A stretch of 64,000 nt of DNA from Atlantibacter sp032062175 (GTDB taxonomy: Bacteria > Pseudomonadota > Gammaproteobacteria > Enterobacterales > Enterobacteriaceae), in NCBI RefSeq assembly GCF_032062175.1, contig NZ_DAMBQK010000001.1, positions 124,001-188,000 of the forward strand. The letters are read 5' to 3'. A program made the position numbers and the translations under genes. Below the pieces are notes generated by a model, which saw nothing but the letters and a program-made list of their open reading frames with translations, was not told where the DNA came from and did not search any database. Positions within the stretch are counted from its first letter, which is position 1; every line of letters begins with the position of its first letter. This document shows positions 8,853 to 16,860 of the stretch, piece by piece.

Positions 8853-10382
8853 ATGTTATTGCCTTGGTTGATATTAATTCCCTTTATCGGCGGCTTTCTG
8901 TGCTGGCAGACCGAACGCTTCGGCGTGAAGGTGCCGCGCTGGATTGCGCTGATCACTATGGGATTGACGCTGGCGCTCTCTTTGCAACTGTGGTTGCAGG
9001 GGGGTTACGGATTAACGCAAGCAGCAGGCCTGCCGCAGTGGCAGTCTGAGTTTGTGATGCAGTGGATCCCCCGCTTCGGGATCACCATTCACCTGGCGAT
9101 TGACGGTCTCTCACTGCTGATGGTGGTGCTGACCGGTCTGCTGGGCGTGCTGGCTGTGCTCTGTTCCTGGAATGAAATCGAGAAATATCAGGGCTTCTTC
9201 CACCTTAACCTGATGTGGATCCTGGGCGGCGTCATCGGTGTGTTCCTTGCCATCGATATGTTCCTGTTCTTCTTCTTCTGGGAAATGATGCTGGTGCCGA
9301 TGTACTTCCTGATCGCGCTGTGGGGGCATAAAGCCTCTGACGGTAAAACGCGTATCACGGCGGCCACCAAATTCTTTATCTACACCCAGGCAAGCGGCCT
9401 GGTGATGCTGATCGCCATCCTGGCGCTGGTGTTTGTGCACTACAACGCGACCGACGTCTGGACCTTCAACTACGAGCAACTGCTGAACACGCCGATGTCT
9501 CATAACGTTGAATGGCTGCTGATGCTTGGCTTCTTCATCGCCTTCGCGGTGAAAATGCCGGTGGTGCCGCTCCACGGCTGGTTGCCGGATGCGCACTCCC
9601 AGGCACCGACGGCCGGTTCTGTCGACCTGGCGGGGATTTTGCTGAAAACCGCGGCCTATGGTCTGCTGCGCTTCTCGCTGCCGCTGTTCCCGAACGCGTC
9701 TGCGGAGTTTGCGCCTATCGCCATGTGGCTGGGCGTGATCGGCATTTTCTACGGCGCGTGGATGGCCTTTACCCAGTACGACATCAAACGCCTGATCGCT
9801 TACACCTCCGTTTCCCATATGGGTTTCGTGCTGATTGCCATCTATACCGGCAGCCAGCTTGCTTACCAGGGCGCGGTGATCCAGATGATCGCCCACGGTC
9901 TGTCGGCGGCGGGTCTGTTTATTCTCTGCGGCCAACTGTACGAACGCCTGCACACCCGTGATATGCGGATGATGGGCGGTCTGTGGAGCAAAATTAAATG
10001 GCTGCCTGCGCTGTCGATGTTCTTCGCGGTCGCCACTCTGGGTATGCCGGGTACCGGTAACTTCGTCGGTGAATTCATGATCCTGTTCGGCAGCTTCCAG
10101 GTCGTGCCGGTGATCACCGTGATTTCCACCTTCGGTCTGGTGTTTGCGTCGGTTTACTCGCTGGCGATGCTGCATCGCGCTTACTTCGGTAAAGCGAAAA
10201 GCCAGTTGAGCAACCAGGATCTCCCAGGGATGTCACTGCGCGAGCTGTTTATTATTCTGTTGCTGGTGGCGCTGTTAGTGCTGCTTGGCTTCTATCCGCA
10301 GCCGATTCTGGATACCTCGCACGCTGCTATGGGCAATATCCAGCAGTGGTTTGTTAATTCTGCTTCTACTACAAGGCCGTAA
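8853..10382 (+). CDS. nuoM: NADH-quinone oxidoreductase subunit M
   Basis: NuoM, 509 residues (same as E. coli), is an antiporter-like proton-pumping membrane subunit (ND4 homologue) with about 14 helices. The key glutamate lies in FFFFFWEMMLVPMYF near residue 144, and the VKMPVVPLHGWLPDAHSQAP segment holds the conserved lysine of the half-channel. The start MLLPWLILIPFIGG matches the family N-terminus. It is separated from nuoN by 6 nt. Confidence 0.98.
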   Translation: MLLPWLILIPFIGGFLCWQTERFGVKVPRWIALITMGLTLALSLQLWLQGGYGLTQAAGLPQWQSEFVMQWIPRFGITIHLAIDGLSLLMVVLTGLLGVLAVLCSWNEIEKYQGFFHLNLMWILGGVIGVFLAIDMFLFFFFWEMMLVPMYFLIALWGHKASDGKTRITAATKFFIYTQASGLVMLIAILALVFVHYNATDVWTFNYEQLLNTPMSHNVEWLLMLGFFIAFAVKMPVVPLHGWLPDAHSQAPTAGSVDLAGILLKTAAYGLLRFSLPLFPNASAEFAPIAMWLGVIGIFYGAWMAFTQYDIKRLIAYTSVSHMGFVLIAIYTGSQLAYQGAVIQMIAHGLSAAGLFILCGQLYERLHTRDMRMMGGLWSKIKWLPALSMFFAVATLGMPGTGNFVGEFMILFGSFQVVPVITVISTFGLVFASVYSLAMLHRAYFGKAKSQLSNQDLPGMSLRELFIILLLVALLVLLGFYPQPILDTSHAAMGNIQQWFVNSASTTRP

Positions 10383-10388
10383 TTCGCC

Positions 10389-11846
10389 ATGACAATAACT
10401 CCACAACAACTGATCGCGCTGCTACCGCTGCTCGTCGTGGGCTTTACGGTAGTGGTGGTGATGCTCTCCATTGCGTGGCGACGCAACCACTTTGTGAATG
10501 CCACCATTTCGGTGATTGGCCTGAACGCCGCGTTAATCTCTCTCTGGTTTGTCGGCCAGGCGGGGGCGATGGACGTCACGCCGCTGATGCGCGTTGACGG
10601 CTACGCCATGTTCTACACCGGCCTGGTGCTGCTGGCGAGCCTCGCCACCTGTACCTTCGCCTACCCGTGGTTAGAGGGCTATTACGACAACAAAGAAGAG
10701 TTTTATCTTCTGGTGTTGATTGCGGCGCTGGGCGGGATTCTGCTGGCTAACGCCAATCACCTGGCCTCGCTGTTCCTGGGTATCGAGTTAATCTCTCTGC
10801 CGCTGTTTGGCCTGATTGGCTATGCATATCGCCAGAAACGTTCGCTGGAAGCGAGCATCAAGTACACCATTCTGTCGGCGGCGGCCTCGTCGTTCCTGCT
10901 GTTCGGTATGGCGCTGGTGTATGCGGAATCCGGCAGCCTGTCGTTTGTTAGCCTCGGTAAGAGCCTGGCGGACAACATGCTGCACGAGCCGCTGCTGCTG
11001 GCGGGCCTGGGGATGATGATCGTCGGTCTGGGCTTCAAACTGTCTCTGGTGCCGTTCCACCTGTGGACGCCGGATGTGTACCAGGGCGCGCCTGCGCCGG
11101 TCTCCACTTTCCTGGCGACCGCCAGCAAAATCGCCATCTTCAGCGTGGTGATGCGTCTGTTCCTGTACGCGCCGGTAGGCGACAGCGAAGCGATTCGCGT
11201 GGTGCTGGGCATTATCGCGTTCGTATCGATTATCTTCGGTAACCTGATGGCGCTCAGCCAGACCAACATCAAACGTCTGTTGGGCTACTCTTCTATCTCC
11301 CATCTGGGCTATCTGCTGGTGGCGCTGATTGCGCTGCAAAGCGGCCAGATGTCGATGGAAACCGTGGGCGTGTATCTGGCCGGTTACCTGTTCAGCAGCC
11401 TCGGCGCATTCGGCGTGGTGAGCCTGATGTCCAGCCCGTACCGTGGCCCGGATGCCGACTCGCTGTTCTCCTACCGTGGCCTGTTCTGGCATCGTCCGAT
11501 TCTTTCGGCAGTAATGACGGTGATGATGCTGTCGCTGGCGGGTATCCCGATGACGCTGGGCTTTATCGGTAAGTTCTACGTGCTGGCGGTGGGCGTGCAG
11601 GACAGCCTGTGGTGGCTGGTTGCCGCCGTGGTTGTCGGCTCGGCAATCGGTCTCTACTACTACCTGCGCGTAGCGGTGAGCCTGTACCTTAACGCGCCGC
11701 AGCAGCTGAACCGCGATGCACCGTCTAACTGGCAGTACAGCGCGGGCGGTATCGTGGTGCTGATCTCCGCCTTGCTGGTGCTGGTACTCGGCGTATGGCC
11801 GCAGCCGCTGATTAGCCTGGTGCAGTTAGCGGAACCGCTGATGTAA
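10389..11846 (+). CDS. nuoN: NADH-quinone oxidoreductase subunit N
   Basis: NuoN, 485 residues, is the third antiporter-like proton-pumping subunit (ND2 homologue) and the last gene of the operon. The conserved FLGIELISLPLFGL (Glu near residue 133) and LGFKLSLVPFHLWTPDVYQGAP (Lys near residue 217) segments are present. The start ATG 6 nt after the nuoM stop gives the E. coli length. A strong intrinsic terminator follows within 20 nt. Confidence 0.98.
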   Translation: MTITPQQLIALLPLLVVGFTVVVVMLSIAWRRNHFVNATISVIGLNAALISLWFVGQAGAMDVTPLMRVDGYAMFYTGLVLLASLATCTFAYPWLEGYYDNKEEFYLLVLIAALGGILLANANHLASLFLGIELISLPLFGLIGYAYRQKRSLEASIKYTILSAAASSFLLFGMALVYAESGSLSFVSLGKSLADNMLHEPLLLAGLGMMIVGLGFKLSLVPFHLWTPDVYQGAPAPVSTFLATASKIAIFSVVMRLFLYAPVGDSEAIRVVLGIIAFVSIIFGNLMALSQTNIKRLLGYSSISHLGYLLVALIALQSGQMSMETVGVYLAGYLFSSLGAFGVVSLMSSPYRGPDADSLFSYRGLFWHRPILSAVMTVMMLSLAGIPMTLGFIGKFYVLAVGVQDSLWWLVAAVVVGSAIGLYYYLRVAVSLYLNAPQQLNRDAPSNWQYSAGGIVVLISALLVLVLGVWPQPLISLVQLAEPLM

Positions 11847-11851
11847 CAGCC

Positions 11852-11892
11852 AACGTTGTGAACAAAACCGCCACTTGTTGGCGGTTTTTTTA
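11852..11892 (+). repeat. Direct repeat copy 1 flanking yfbK
   Basis: This stretch begins AACGTTG and runs through the nuoN terminator hairpin to its T tract. It matches 13534-13573 at most positions: identical AACGTTG, then a variable 8-9 nt, then an ACCGCCAC/GGCGGTTTTTT core. The two copies lie in the same orientation on either side of yfbK. Confidence 0.6.
11865..11891 (+). terminator. Intrinsic terminator of the nuo operon
   Basis: A 9-bp stem (AAACCGCCA at 11865-11873, TGGCGGTTT at 11879-11887) with a CTTGT loop runs into seven T residues. This is a classical rho-independent terminator just after the nuoN stop. Confidence 0.9.
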
Positions 11893-11978
11893 TGGGAGTA
11901 ACTTTTTTCAGATTTAGCATCGTAGGGAATTCTGATGCATGGCGGTATGTTTCATCGTCAATTAACAAAGGAGTGTTT

Positions 11979-13535
11979 ATGTTTAGCAAAGCAGCGAAAT
12001 GGTCAATGGTGATGGGAATGCTGGTGACAGGATGCAGTAACCCCTATGTTGCTCATTCACCTCAATATGAAATGCAAGGGAGGATGGTGAGCCAGGCTGT
12101 CCCCGCGCCGAGGGCAAATACCGCGCGCTATGAGCACTACGACGACAACCCGGTAAAGCAGGTTAGCCAACAGCCGCTGGCGACGTTTAGTCTGGATGTG
12201 GATACCGGCAGCTATGCTAATGTGCGCCGTTTCCTGAATGAAGGTATTTACCCGCCGGCGGATGCGGTACGCGTGGAAGAGATGATGAATTATTTCCCCG
12301 CAGACGCGAAACCCGTTTACGTTGCAATCCCTGCCAGCCAGCCCTTTGCGGTTGACTATGAACTCGCCCCTGCGCCCTGGAACAGTGAACGCACGCTGCT
12401 GCGGGTCAACATTCAGGCGAAAGACATCAAAACCGCCGAACTGCCGCCCGCCAATTTAGTGTTCCTGGTGGATGTGTCCGGGTCGATGGATGAACCGGCC
12501 AAACTGCCGCTGATAAAATCCTCATTAAAACTGCTGGTAGATGAATTGCGCGACCAGGATCGCGTGGCGATTGTCACCTATTCCGGTGAAGAGCGTGTGG
12601 CGCTGCCTTCTACCTCCGGCAGTGACAAATCCACCCTTCGCCACGCAATTGAGGGGCTGGATGCCAGCGGCGCGACCAGCGGCGAGGCGGGTATTCGCCT
12701 GGCCTATCAGCAGGCGGAAAAAGGCTTTATTAAAGGCGGCGTGAACCGCATTCTGCTGGCCACCGACGGGGATTTTAACGTCGGGATCAGCGATAACAAG
12801 CAGCTCGAAACCCTGATTAAACAGAAGCGCGACACCGGGATTACACTCTCCACGCTTGGCGTAGGTAGCGATAATTTCAACGAAGCCATGATGGTCAACG
12901 TCGCCGACGTGGGTAACGGCAACTACAGCTATCTCGATTCGCTGTCTGAAGCGAAAAAGGTGCTTAATGATGAAATGCACCAGACGCTGATTACCGTCGC
13001 GAAAGATGCCAAAGCGCAAATTGAATTCAATCCACAGCGTGTCGTCGAGTATCGTCAGATAGGTTATGAAAAACGCCAGTTGCGGGATGAGGATTTCAAT
13101 AACGACGCGGTGGACGCCGGGGATATCGGCGCAGGTAAGCGGGTTACGGTCCTGTTTGAGCTGACGTTATCCGGGCAGAAACCGTCAGTTAACCCGCTGC
13201 GTTACGGAAAGCAAAAACCGGTGGAAGGGAAATCTGATGAGTTGGCGTTTATCAATCTGCGCTGGAAAGCGCCGGAAGGCGGCGACAGCCGGTTAATGAG
13301 CGAACCGGTGACCCCGGCAAAGCTTAACGCCTCGTTTGATTCCGCCTCGCAGGAGATGCGCTTCCAGACTGCTGTGGCTGCCTGGGGGCAAAAACTACGC
13401 GGCTCCAGCTACCTTGCCGCCACTTCCTGGGAGCAAATCGCCCAATGGGCAAGCGCGGCGCGCGGCGAAGACAGCAATGGCTACCGGGCTGAATTTATCC
13501 AGTTGGTTAAGCTGTCCGGGAAACTGGCAAAATAA
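11979..13535 (+). CDS. yfbK: von Willebrand factor A-domain lipoprotein YfbK
   Basis: Predicted 518-residue lipoprotein of unknown function, homologous to E. coli YfbK. The chosen ATG follows AAAGGAGTG at 11967-11975 and starts a short signal peptide ending in a lipobox, LVTGC, so Cys near residue 15 should be lipidated; an upstream in-frame extension lacks this logic. A von Willebrand N-terminal domain (LATFSLDVDTGSYANVRRFL) precedes the VWA domain, which has an intact MIDAS motif DVSGS near residue 165 plus later Thr and Asp positions. A C-terminal family domain follows. It is shorter than the roughly 575-residue E. coli protein as I recall it. The gene stands alone between two terminators. 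Confidence 0.9.
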   Translation: MFSKAAKWSMVMGMLVTGCSNPYVAHSPQYEMQGRMVSQAVPAPRANTARYEHYDDNPVKQVSQQPLATFSLDVDTGSYANVRRFLNEGIYPPADAVRVEEMMNYFPADAKPVYVAIPASQPFAVDYELAPAPWNSERTLLRVNIQAKDIKTAELPPANLVFLVDVSGSMDEPAKLPLIKSSLKLLVDELRDQDRVAIVTYSGEERVALPSTSGSDKSTLRHAIEGLDASGATSGEAGIRLAYQQAEKGFIKGGVNRILLATDGDFNVGISDNKQLETLIKQKRDTGITLSTLGVGSDNFNEAMMVNVADVGNGNYSYLDSLSEAKKVLNDEMHQTLITVAKDAKAQIEFNPQRVVEYRQIGYEKRQLRDEDFNNDAVDAGDIGAGKRVTVLFELTLSGQKPSVNPLRYGKQKPVEGKSDELAFINLRWKAPEGGDSRLMSEPVTPAKLNASFDSASQEMRFQTAVAAWGQKLRGSSYLAATSWEQIAQWASAARGEDSNGYRAEFIQLVKLSGKLAK

Positions 13536-13573
13536 CGTTGATAACCTAAACCGCCACTCGTGGCGGTTTTTTA
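13534..13573 (+). repeat. Direct repeat copy 2 flanking yfbK
   Basis: Second copy of the 40-bp element seen at 11852-11892. It begins within the yfbK stop region and includes the yfbK terminator. The differences from copy 1 are concentrated in the segment between AACGTTG and the stem, plus one loop base and one T. Confidence 0.6.
13548..13572 (+). terminator. Intrinsic terminator of yfbK
   Basis: AAACCGCCA at 13548-13556 pairs with TGGCGGTTT at 13561-13569 across a CTCG loop, followed by six T residues. It lies between the convergent yfbK and rbn, overlapping the rbn stop codon. On the minus strand the U tract is weak, so it serves mainly yfbK. Confidence 0.85.
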
Positions 13574-14485
13574 TATCTGCACCGTCATAAAATCTTCAGC
13601 GGCGAGGGTGTTCGGGAAAATTTCCCGGCACTCGCGCAGCAGCGCTTCACAGCCCACTTCATCATAGCGCGAGCTGAAATGGGTAATCACTAACCGCCCG
13701 ACGCCAGCGGCTCTGGCGACCTCGGCGGCCTGCACCGTGGTGGAATGGCCCCGGCTGTTGGCTTTTTCCGCCATGGCGGCTTCCAGGGTAGTTTCATGCA
13801 CCATCAAATCCACACCCTGCGCCAGCGCGACGGCATCTGATGCGGGTCCGGTATCGCCGAAAATCGCCAGGGTTTTGCCTTTTTGCGCCGGGCCTAAATA
13901 CGCCTCACCGTTGATGACCCTGCCATCGGCCAGCGTAACGGTTTCCCCGCGTTTTAAACGCTGAAACAATGGGCCGGGCGCAATGCCTTCCGCCTTCAGT
14001 CGCGCGGCGTCAAGCGCGCCGGGTTTGTCATGCTGTTCAAGGCGATAGCCGTAGCATTCCATCGGATGGGTGAGGGGATACGCCGTCACGCGAAATTCAC
14101 TATCGCAAAACACTTCACCCGCCGTAATCTCGACGATCTCCAGCGGAAACCCGGTCCAGGAGCCGCTAAGCTGCAACGCCATCTCAATAAACTGCCGTAA
14201 ACCTTTTGGCCCATACACCGTTAGCGGGCTTTCGTTACCCGCCATTGAACGGCTGCACAACAGCCCCGGCAGGCCAAAAATATGATCGCCATGCAGATGG
14301 GTGATAAAGATCTTACTGAGCTTGCCGGGATTAAAGGCGGTGTGCAGCATCTGATGTTGAGTGCCTTCGCCGCAGTCAAATAGCCAGTAATGCGGCTGGT
14401 TATTCATCGGGTTAAACACCATTGCCGTCACATTGCGGGTTTTGCACGGTACCCCGGCGGAGGTACCTAAAAATGTCAATTCCAT
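13571..14485 (-). CDS. rbn: Ribonuclease BN / RNase Z homologue
   Basis: A 304-residue metallo-beta-lactamase-fold nuclease (ElaC/RNase Z family) that trims tRNA 3' ends and has exo- and endoribonuclease activity in E. coli. The zinc-binding signature THLHGDH gives His63, His65, Asp67 and His68; further ligands lie in FGDTG and near ITHFSSRYD toward the C-terminus. Length and N-terminus (MELTFLGTSAGVP) match E. coli RNase BN. It is a single gene convergent with yfbK and divergent from elaA. Confidence 0.96.
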   Translation of the reverse strand: MELTFLGTSAGVPCKTRNVTAMVFNPMNNQPHYWLFDCGEGTQHQMLHTAFNPGKLSKIFITHLHGDHIFGLPGLLCSRSMAGNESPLTVYGPKGLRQFIEMALQLSGSWTGFPLEIVEITAGEVFCDSEFRVTAYPLTHPMECYGYRLEQHDKPGALDAARLKAEGIAPGPLFQRLKRGETVTLADGRVINGEAYLGPAQKGKTLAIFGDTGPASDAVALAQGVDLMVHETTLEAAMAEKANSRGHSTTVQAAEVARAAGVGRLVITHFSSRYDEVGCEALLRECREIFPNTLAAEDFMTVQI

Positions 14486-14550
14486 CCCGCGTTTCCCTTA
14501 TGAATGATTTAGTATGAGAACGACCATTATGCACCATTCAGGAGCGCACC

Positions 14551-15000
14551 ATGATTCACTGGCAGGATCTTCACCATTCAGAATTTGATGTCCCGACGCT
14601 GTACGCGGTACTGCAACTGCGTTGCGCGGTGTTTGTGGTTGAGCAAACCTGCCCTTATCAGGATGTTGATGGTGACGATCTGGTGGGAGAGAACCGCCAT
14701 ATCCTCGGCTGGCGCAACGGCAGGCTGGTGGCTTATGCGAGGATTCTGAAAAGCGACAATGATTTTGAGCCGGTGGTGATTGGCCGGGTCATTGTCGATG
14801 CCCGCCTGCGCGGCGAAAAACTCGGTCAGCAGTTGATGAGCCAAACCCTCGCTTCATGCCACCAGCACTGGCCTGGCAAGGCGTTGTACCTTGGCGCGCA
14901 GGCACATTTGCAGGCTTTTTATCAGCGCTTTGGTTTTGCGCCCGTCACTGGCGTCTACGATGAAGACGGCATTCCGCATATTGGGATGGCCAGAGAATAA
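14551..15000 (+). CDS. elaA: GNAT-family N-acetyltransferase ElaA
   Basis: A 149-residue acyltransferase of the GNAT superfamily, orthologous to E. coli ElaA; its physiological substrate is not known. The acetyl-CoA-binding region is visible around IGRVIVDARLRGEKLGQQL (near residues 74-92), followed by the AFYQRFGFAPV signature near the C-terminus. A GGAG site precedes the ATG by a suitable distance. It lies 66 nt upstream of elaB in the same direction. Confidence 0.93.
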   Translation: MIHWQDLHHSEFDVPTLYAVLQLRCAVFVVEQTCPYQDVDGDDLVGENRHILGWRNGRLVAYARILKSDNDFEPVVIGRVIVDARLRGEKLGQQLMSQTLASCHQHWPGKALYLGAQAHLQAFYQRFGFAPVTGVYDEDGIPHIGMARE

Positions 15001-15066
15001 GCGGCAAAAAGCGCTTCCCTTGTCTATATTTAGCTGACGTGTGTTAAATCCTGATGGAGAGAAGCG

Positions 15067-15378
15067 ATGACTCAGAATAACGAACAGTTCAATACCCGGA
15101 TTGATGATGATTTGTCACTGCTTAGCGAAACGCTAGAGGAAGTGCTGCGTTCGTCGGGCGATCCGGCGGATCAGAAATACATCGAACTAAAAGCACGTGC
15201 CGAACAGGCGCTTCATGATGTAAAAGCACGCGTATCCAACGCGTCCGACAACTATTATTTCCGTGCCAAAAAAGCGGTTTACCGCGCGGATGACTACGTT
15301 CACGAGCAGCCGTGGAAAGGTATCGGCATCGGCGCCGCCGCCGGTCTGGTGCTGGGTATTCTGCTGGCTCGCCGCTAA
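15067..15378 (+). CDS. elaB: Tail-anchored inner-membrane protein ElaB (DUF883)
   Basis: A 103-residue DUF883 protein. The first 75 residues are charged and helical, and a single C-terminal hydrophobic segment (GIGIGAAAGLVLGILLARR) forms the tail anchor. Members of this family (ElaB, YqjD, YgaM) attach to the inner membrane and bind ribosomes or protect against oxidative stress; in E. coli elaB is under RpoS control. A CTATATT sequence near 15024-15030 could be a -10 element of that type, but this is weak evidence. GGAGAG precedes the start. Confidence 0.93.
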   Translation: MTQNNEQFNTRIDDDLSLLSETLEEVLRSSGDPADQKYIELKARAEQALHDVKARVSNASDNYYFRAKKAVYRADDYVHEQPWKGIGIGAAAGLVLGILLARR

Positions 15379-15387
15379 ACGTCGTTT

Positions 15388-15413
15388 CCTCACCCCTGAG
15401 ATCAGGGGTGAGG
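15388..15413 (+). terminator. Perfect hairpin after elaB
   Basis: A 12-bp perfect stem (CCTCACCCCTGA at 15388-15399, TCAGGGGTGAGG at 15402-15413) lies just after the elaB stop. No proper U tract follows, so it may end the elaB message with help from Rho or simply protect its 3' end. Confidence 0.55.
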
Positions 15414-15458
15414 CTATATCCCCCATCTAGTGTAATTTTGTTTACCCACCAGACCACG

Positions 15459-15464
15459 TATAAT
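15459..15464 (+). promoter_or_regulatory. Probable menF promoter -10 element
   Basis: A perfect TATAAT occurs 29 nt before the menF start codon, preceded by a T-rich stretch (TTTTGTTT) at about the right distance for a weak -35. Transcription from here would leave a 5' leader of about 24 nt containing GAGG. Confidence 0.5.
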
Positions 15465-15493
15465 GCGGGGTTTTTCAGGGAAACGAGGTACAC

Positions 15494-16780
15494 GTGCATT
15501 CCATTTCCACCGCGTTGCAGCAAATCGCGCAACAATTGCGCGCAGAATTTCCTGTCTCTCCCGGTGTGCGGCGTTTCGCTGTACCGGTATCCCTGAACCA
15601 AACCGACCCGCTTGCGTGGCTTGCCAGCCAGCAGACGTATCCGCAGTTTTACTGGCAACAGCGTAATGGCGATGAAGAAGTTGCCGCGTTAGGGGCCAGC
15701 CATCATTTTTCTACCTTTGATGCCGCCCAGGCGTTTCTGGCAAACCAGCGCGATGCCGCGCTGCGCATCTGGGGATTAAACGCTTTTGATACCGAACGCA
15801 GCGCGCTGTTTCTGCCGCGTCTTGAATGGCGGCGTCACGGTGGCGGGGTGACCCTGGCGCTGACGTTGTGCAGCGACCACTCGCTGGCCGACGACGCCCG
15901 CGCCGCGCTGGCGTTCATTGAGTCGCTTACCCCCGGTGAACCGCTGCCTGATGCGCCGCTTGATTGCGTGGGCGAGCGCCATTTCCCCGAACGCGCGGGC
16001 TGGAACCGGCTCATCACCCAGGCGACAGACGCCATCGCGGCGGGGCAGTTCGAAAAAGTGGTCATGGCCCGCGCCAGCGATCTGCAATTTTCATCCCCGG
16101 TGAGTGCGGCGGCGTTTATGGCCGCCAGCCGCCGCGTTAATCTTAATTGCTACCACTACTTTATGGCCTTTGCGCCGGACGACGCGTTTTTAGGCTCCAG
16201 CCCTGAGCGCCTGTGGCGGCGCATCGACAGTGCCCTGCGTACCGAAGCGCTGGCTGGCACCGTGGCAAATCATCCCGATGAAGCGAAAGCCCAGGCGCTG
16301 GGTGAATGGCTGATGAAAGACGATAAAAACCAGCGTGAAAACATGTTGGTGGTGGAAGATATTTGCCAGCGCCTGCAAAACGCCGTCAGCTCGCTGGATG
16401 TCCTGCCGCCGCAAATCGTCAGGCTGCGCAAAGTGCAGCATCTGCGCCGCTGCATCTGGACCGAACTCCACCAGCCCGACGATAGCCTTTGCCTGCACCA
16501 GCTCCAGCCTACGGCGGCGGTGGCGGGCCTGCCGCGCGAACCGGCGCGCCAGTTTATCGCTGCCCACGAGTCTTTCGTGCGCGAATGGTACGCCGGTTCC
16601 GCAGGCTATCTCTCGCTAAAACAGACTGAATTCTGTGTGGCCCTGCGCTGCGCCCGGGTGGCTCAACAGACCGTGCGGCTGTATGCGGGCGCGGGTATTG
16701 TCGCGGGTTCGCAGCCTGACGAAGAGTGGCAGGAAATCATCAATAAAGCGGCGGGATTGCGCACTTTACTGGTGAGCTAA
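15494..16780 (+). CDS. menF: Isochorismate synthase, menaquinone-specific
   Basis: MenF converts chorismate to isochorismate, the first committed step of menaquinone synthesis. The 428-residue protein has the chorismate-binding fold. The conserved C-terminal motifs are visible: EALAGTVANHPDE, the KVQHLRRCIWTEL segment, LHQLQPTAAVAGLP, and the YAGAGIVAGSQPDEEWQE end. The start is a GTG at 15494, five bases after GAGG. It heads the men gene run but is separated from menD by 80 nt with a possible internal promoter. Confidence 0.96.
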   Translation: MHSISTALQQIAQQLRAEFPVSPGVRRFAVPVSLNQTDPLAWLASQQTYPQFYWQQRNGDEEVAALGASHHFSTFDAAQAFLANQRDAALRIWGLNAFDTERSALFLPRLEWRRHGGGVTLALTLCSDHSLADDARAALAFIESLTPGEPLPDAPLDCVGERHFPERAGWNRLITQATDAIAAGQFEKVVMARASDLQFSSPVSAAAFMAASRRVNLNCYHYFMAFAPDDAFLGSSPERLWRRIDSALRTEALAGTVANHPDEAKAQALGEWLMKDDKNQRENMLVVEDICQRLQNAVSSLDVLPPQIVRLRKVQHLRRCIWTELHQPDDSLCLHQLQPTAAVAGLPREPARQFIAAHESFVREWYAGSAGYLSLKQTEFCVALRCARVAQQTVRLYAGAGIVAGSQPDEEWQEIINKAAGLRTLLVS

Positions 16781-16821
16781 CGCCAGAATCCCGACCCATA
16801 TCAAAACAGTGAATGTCGCGC

Positions 16822-16836
16822 GCTTTATAATAAAGC
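16822..16836 (+). promoter_or_regulatory. AT-rich palindrome and TATAAT upstream of menD
   Basis: GCTTTAT and ATAAAGC form a perfect 7-bp inverted repeat around a single A. Within it is TATAAT (16826-16831), 30 nt before the menD ATG. It could be an internal promoter for menDHBCE or a small operator; no good -35 was seen. Confidence 0.35.
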
Positions 16837-16860
16837 GGCAAAATTGATACCGGACAACTT

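Noticed and set aside
9111..10175. 354-codon open frame antisense to nuoM
   Set aside because: It is a shadow of the GC-rich coding strand: extremely rich in His, Gln and Arg, no ribosome site, and fully inside a certain gene. Similar long antisense frames over nuoF, nuoG, nrdA and ompC were rejected for the same reason.
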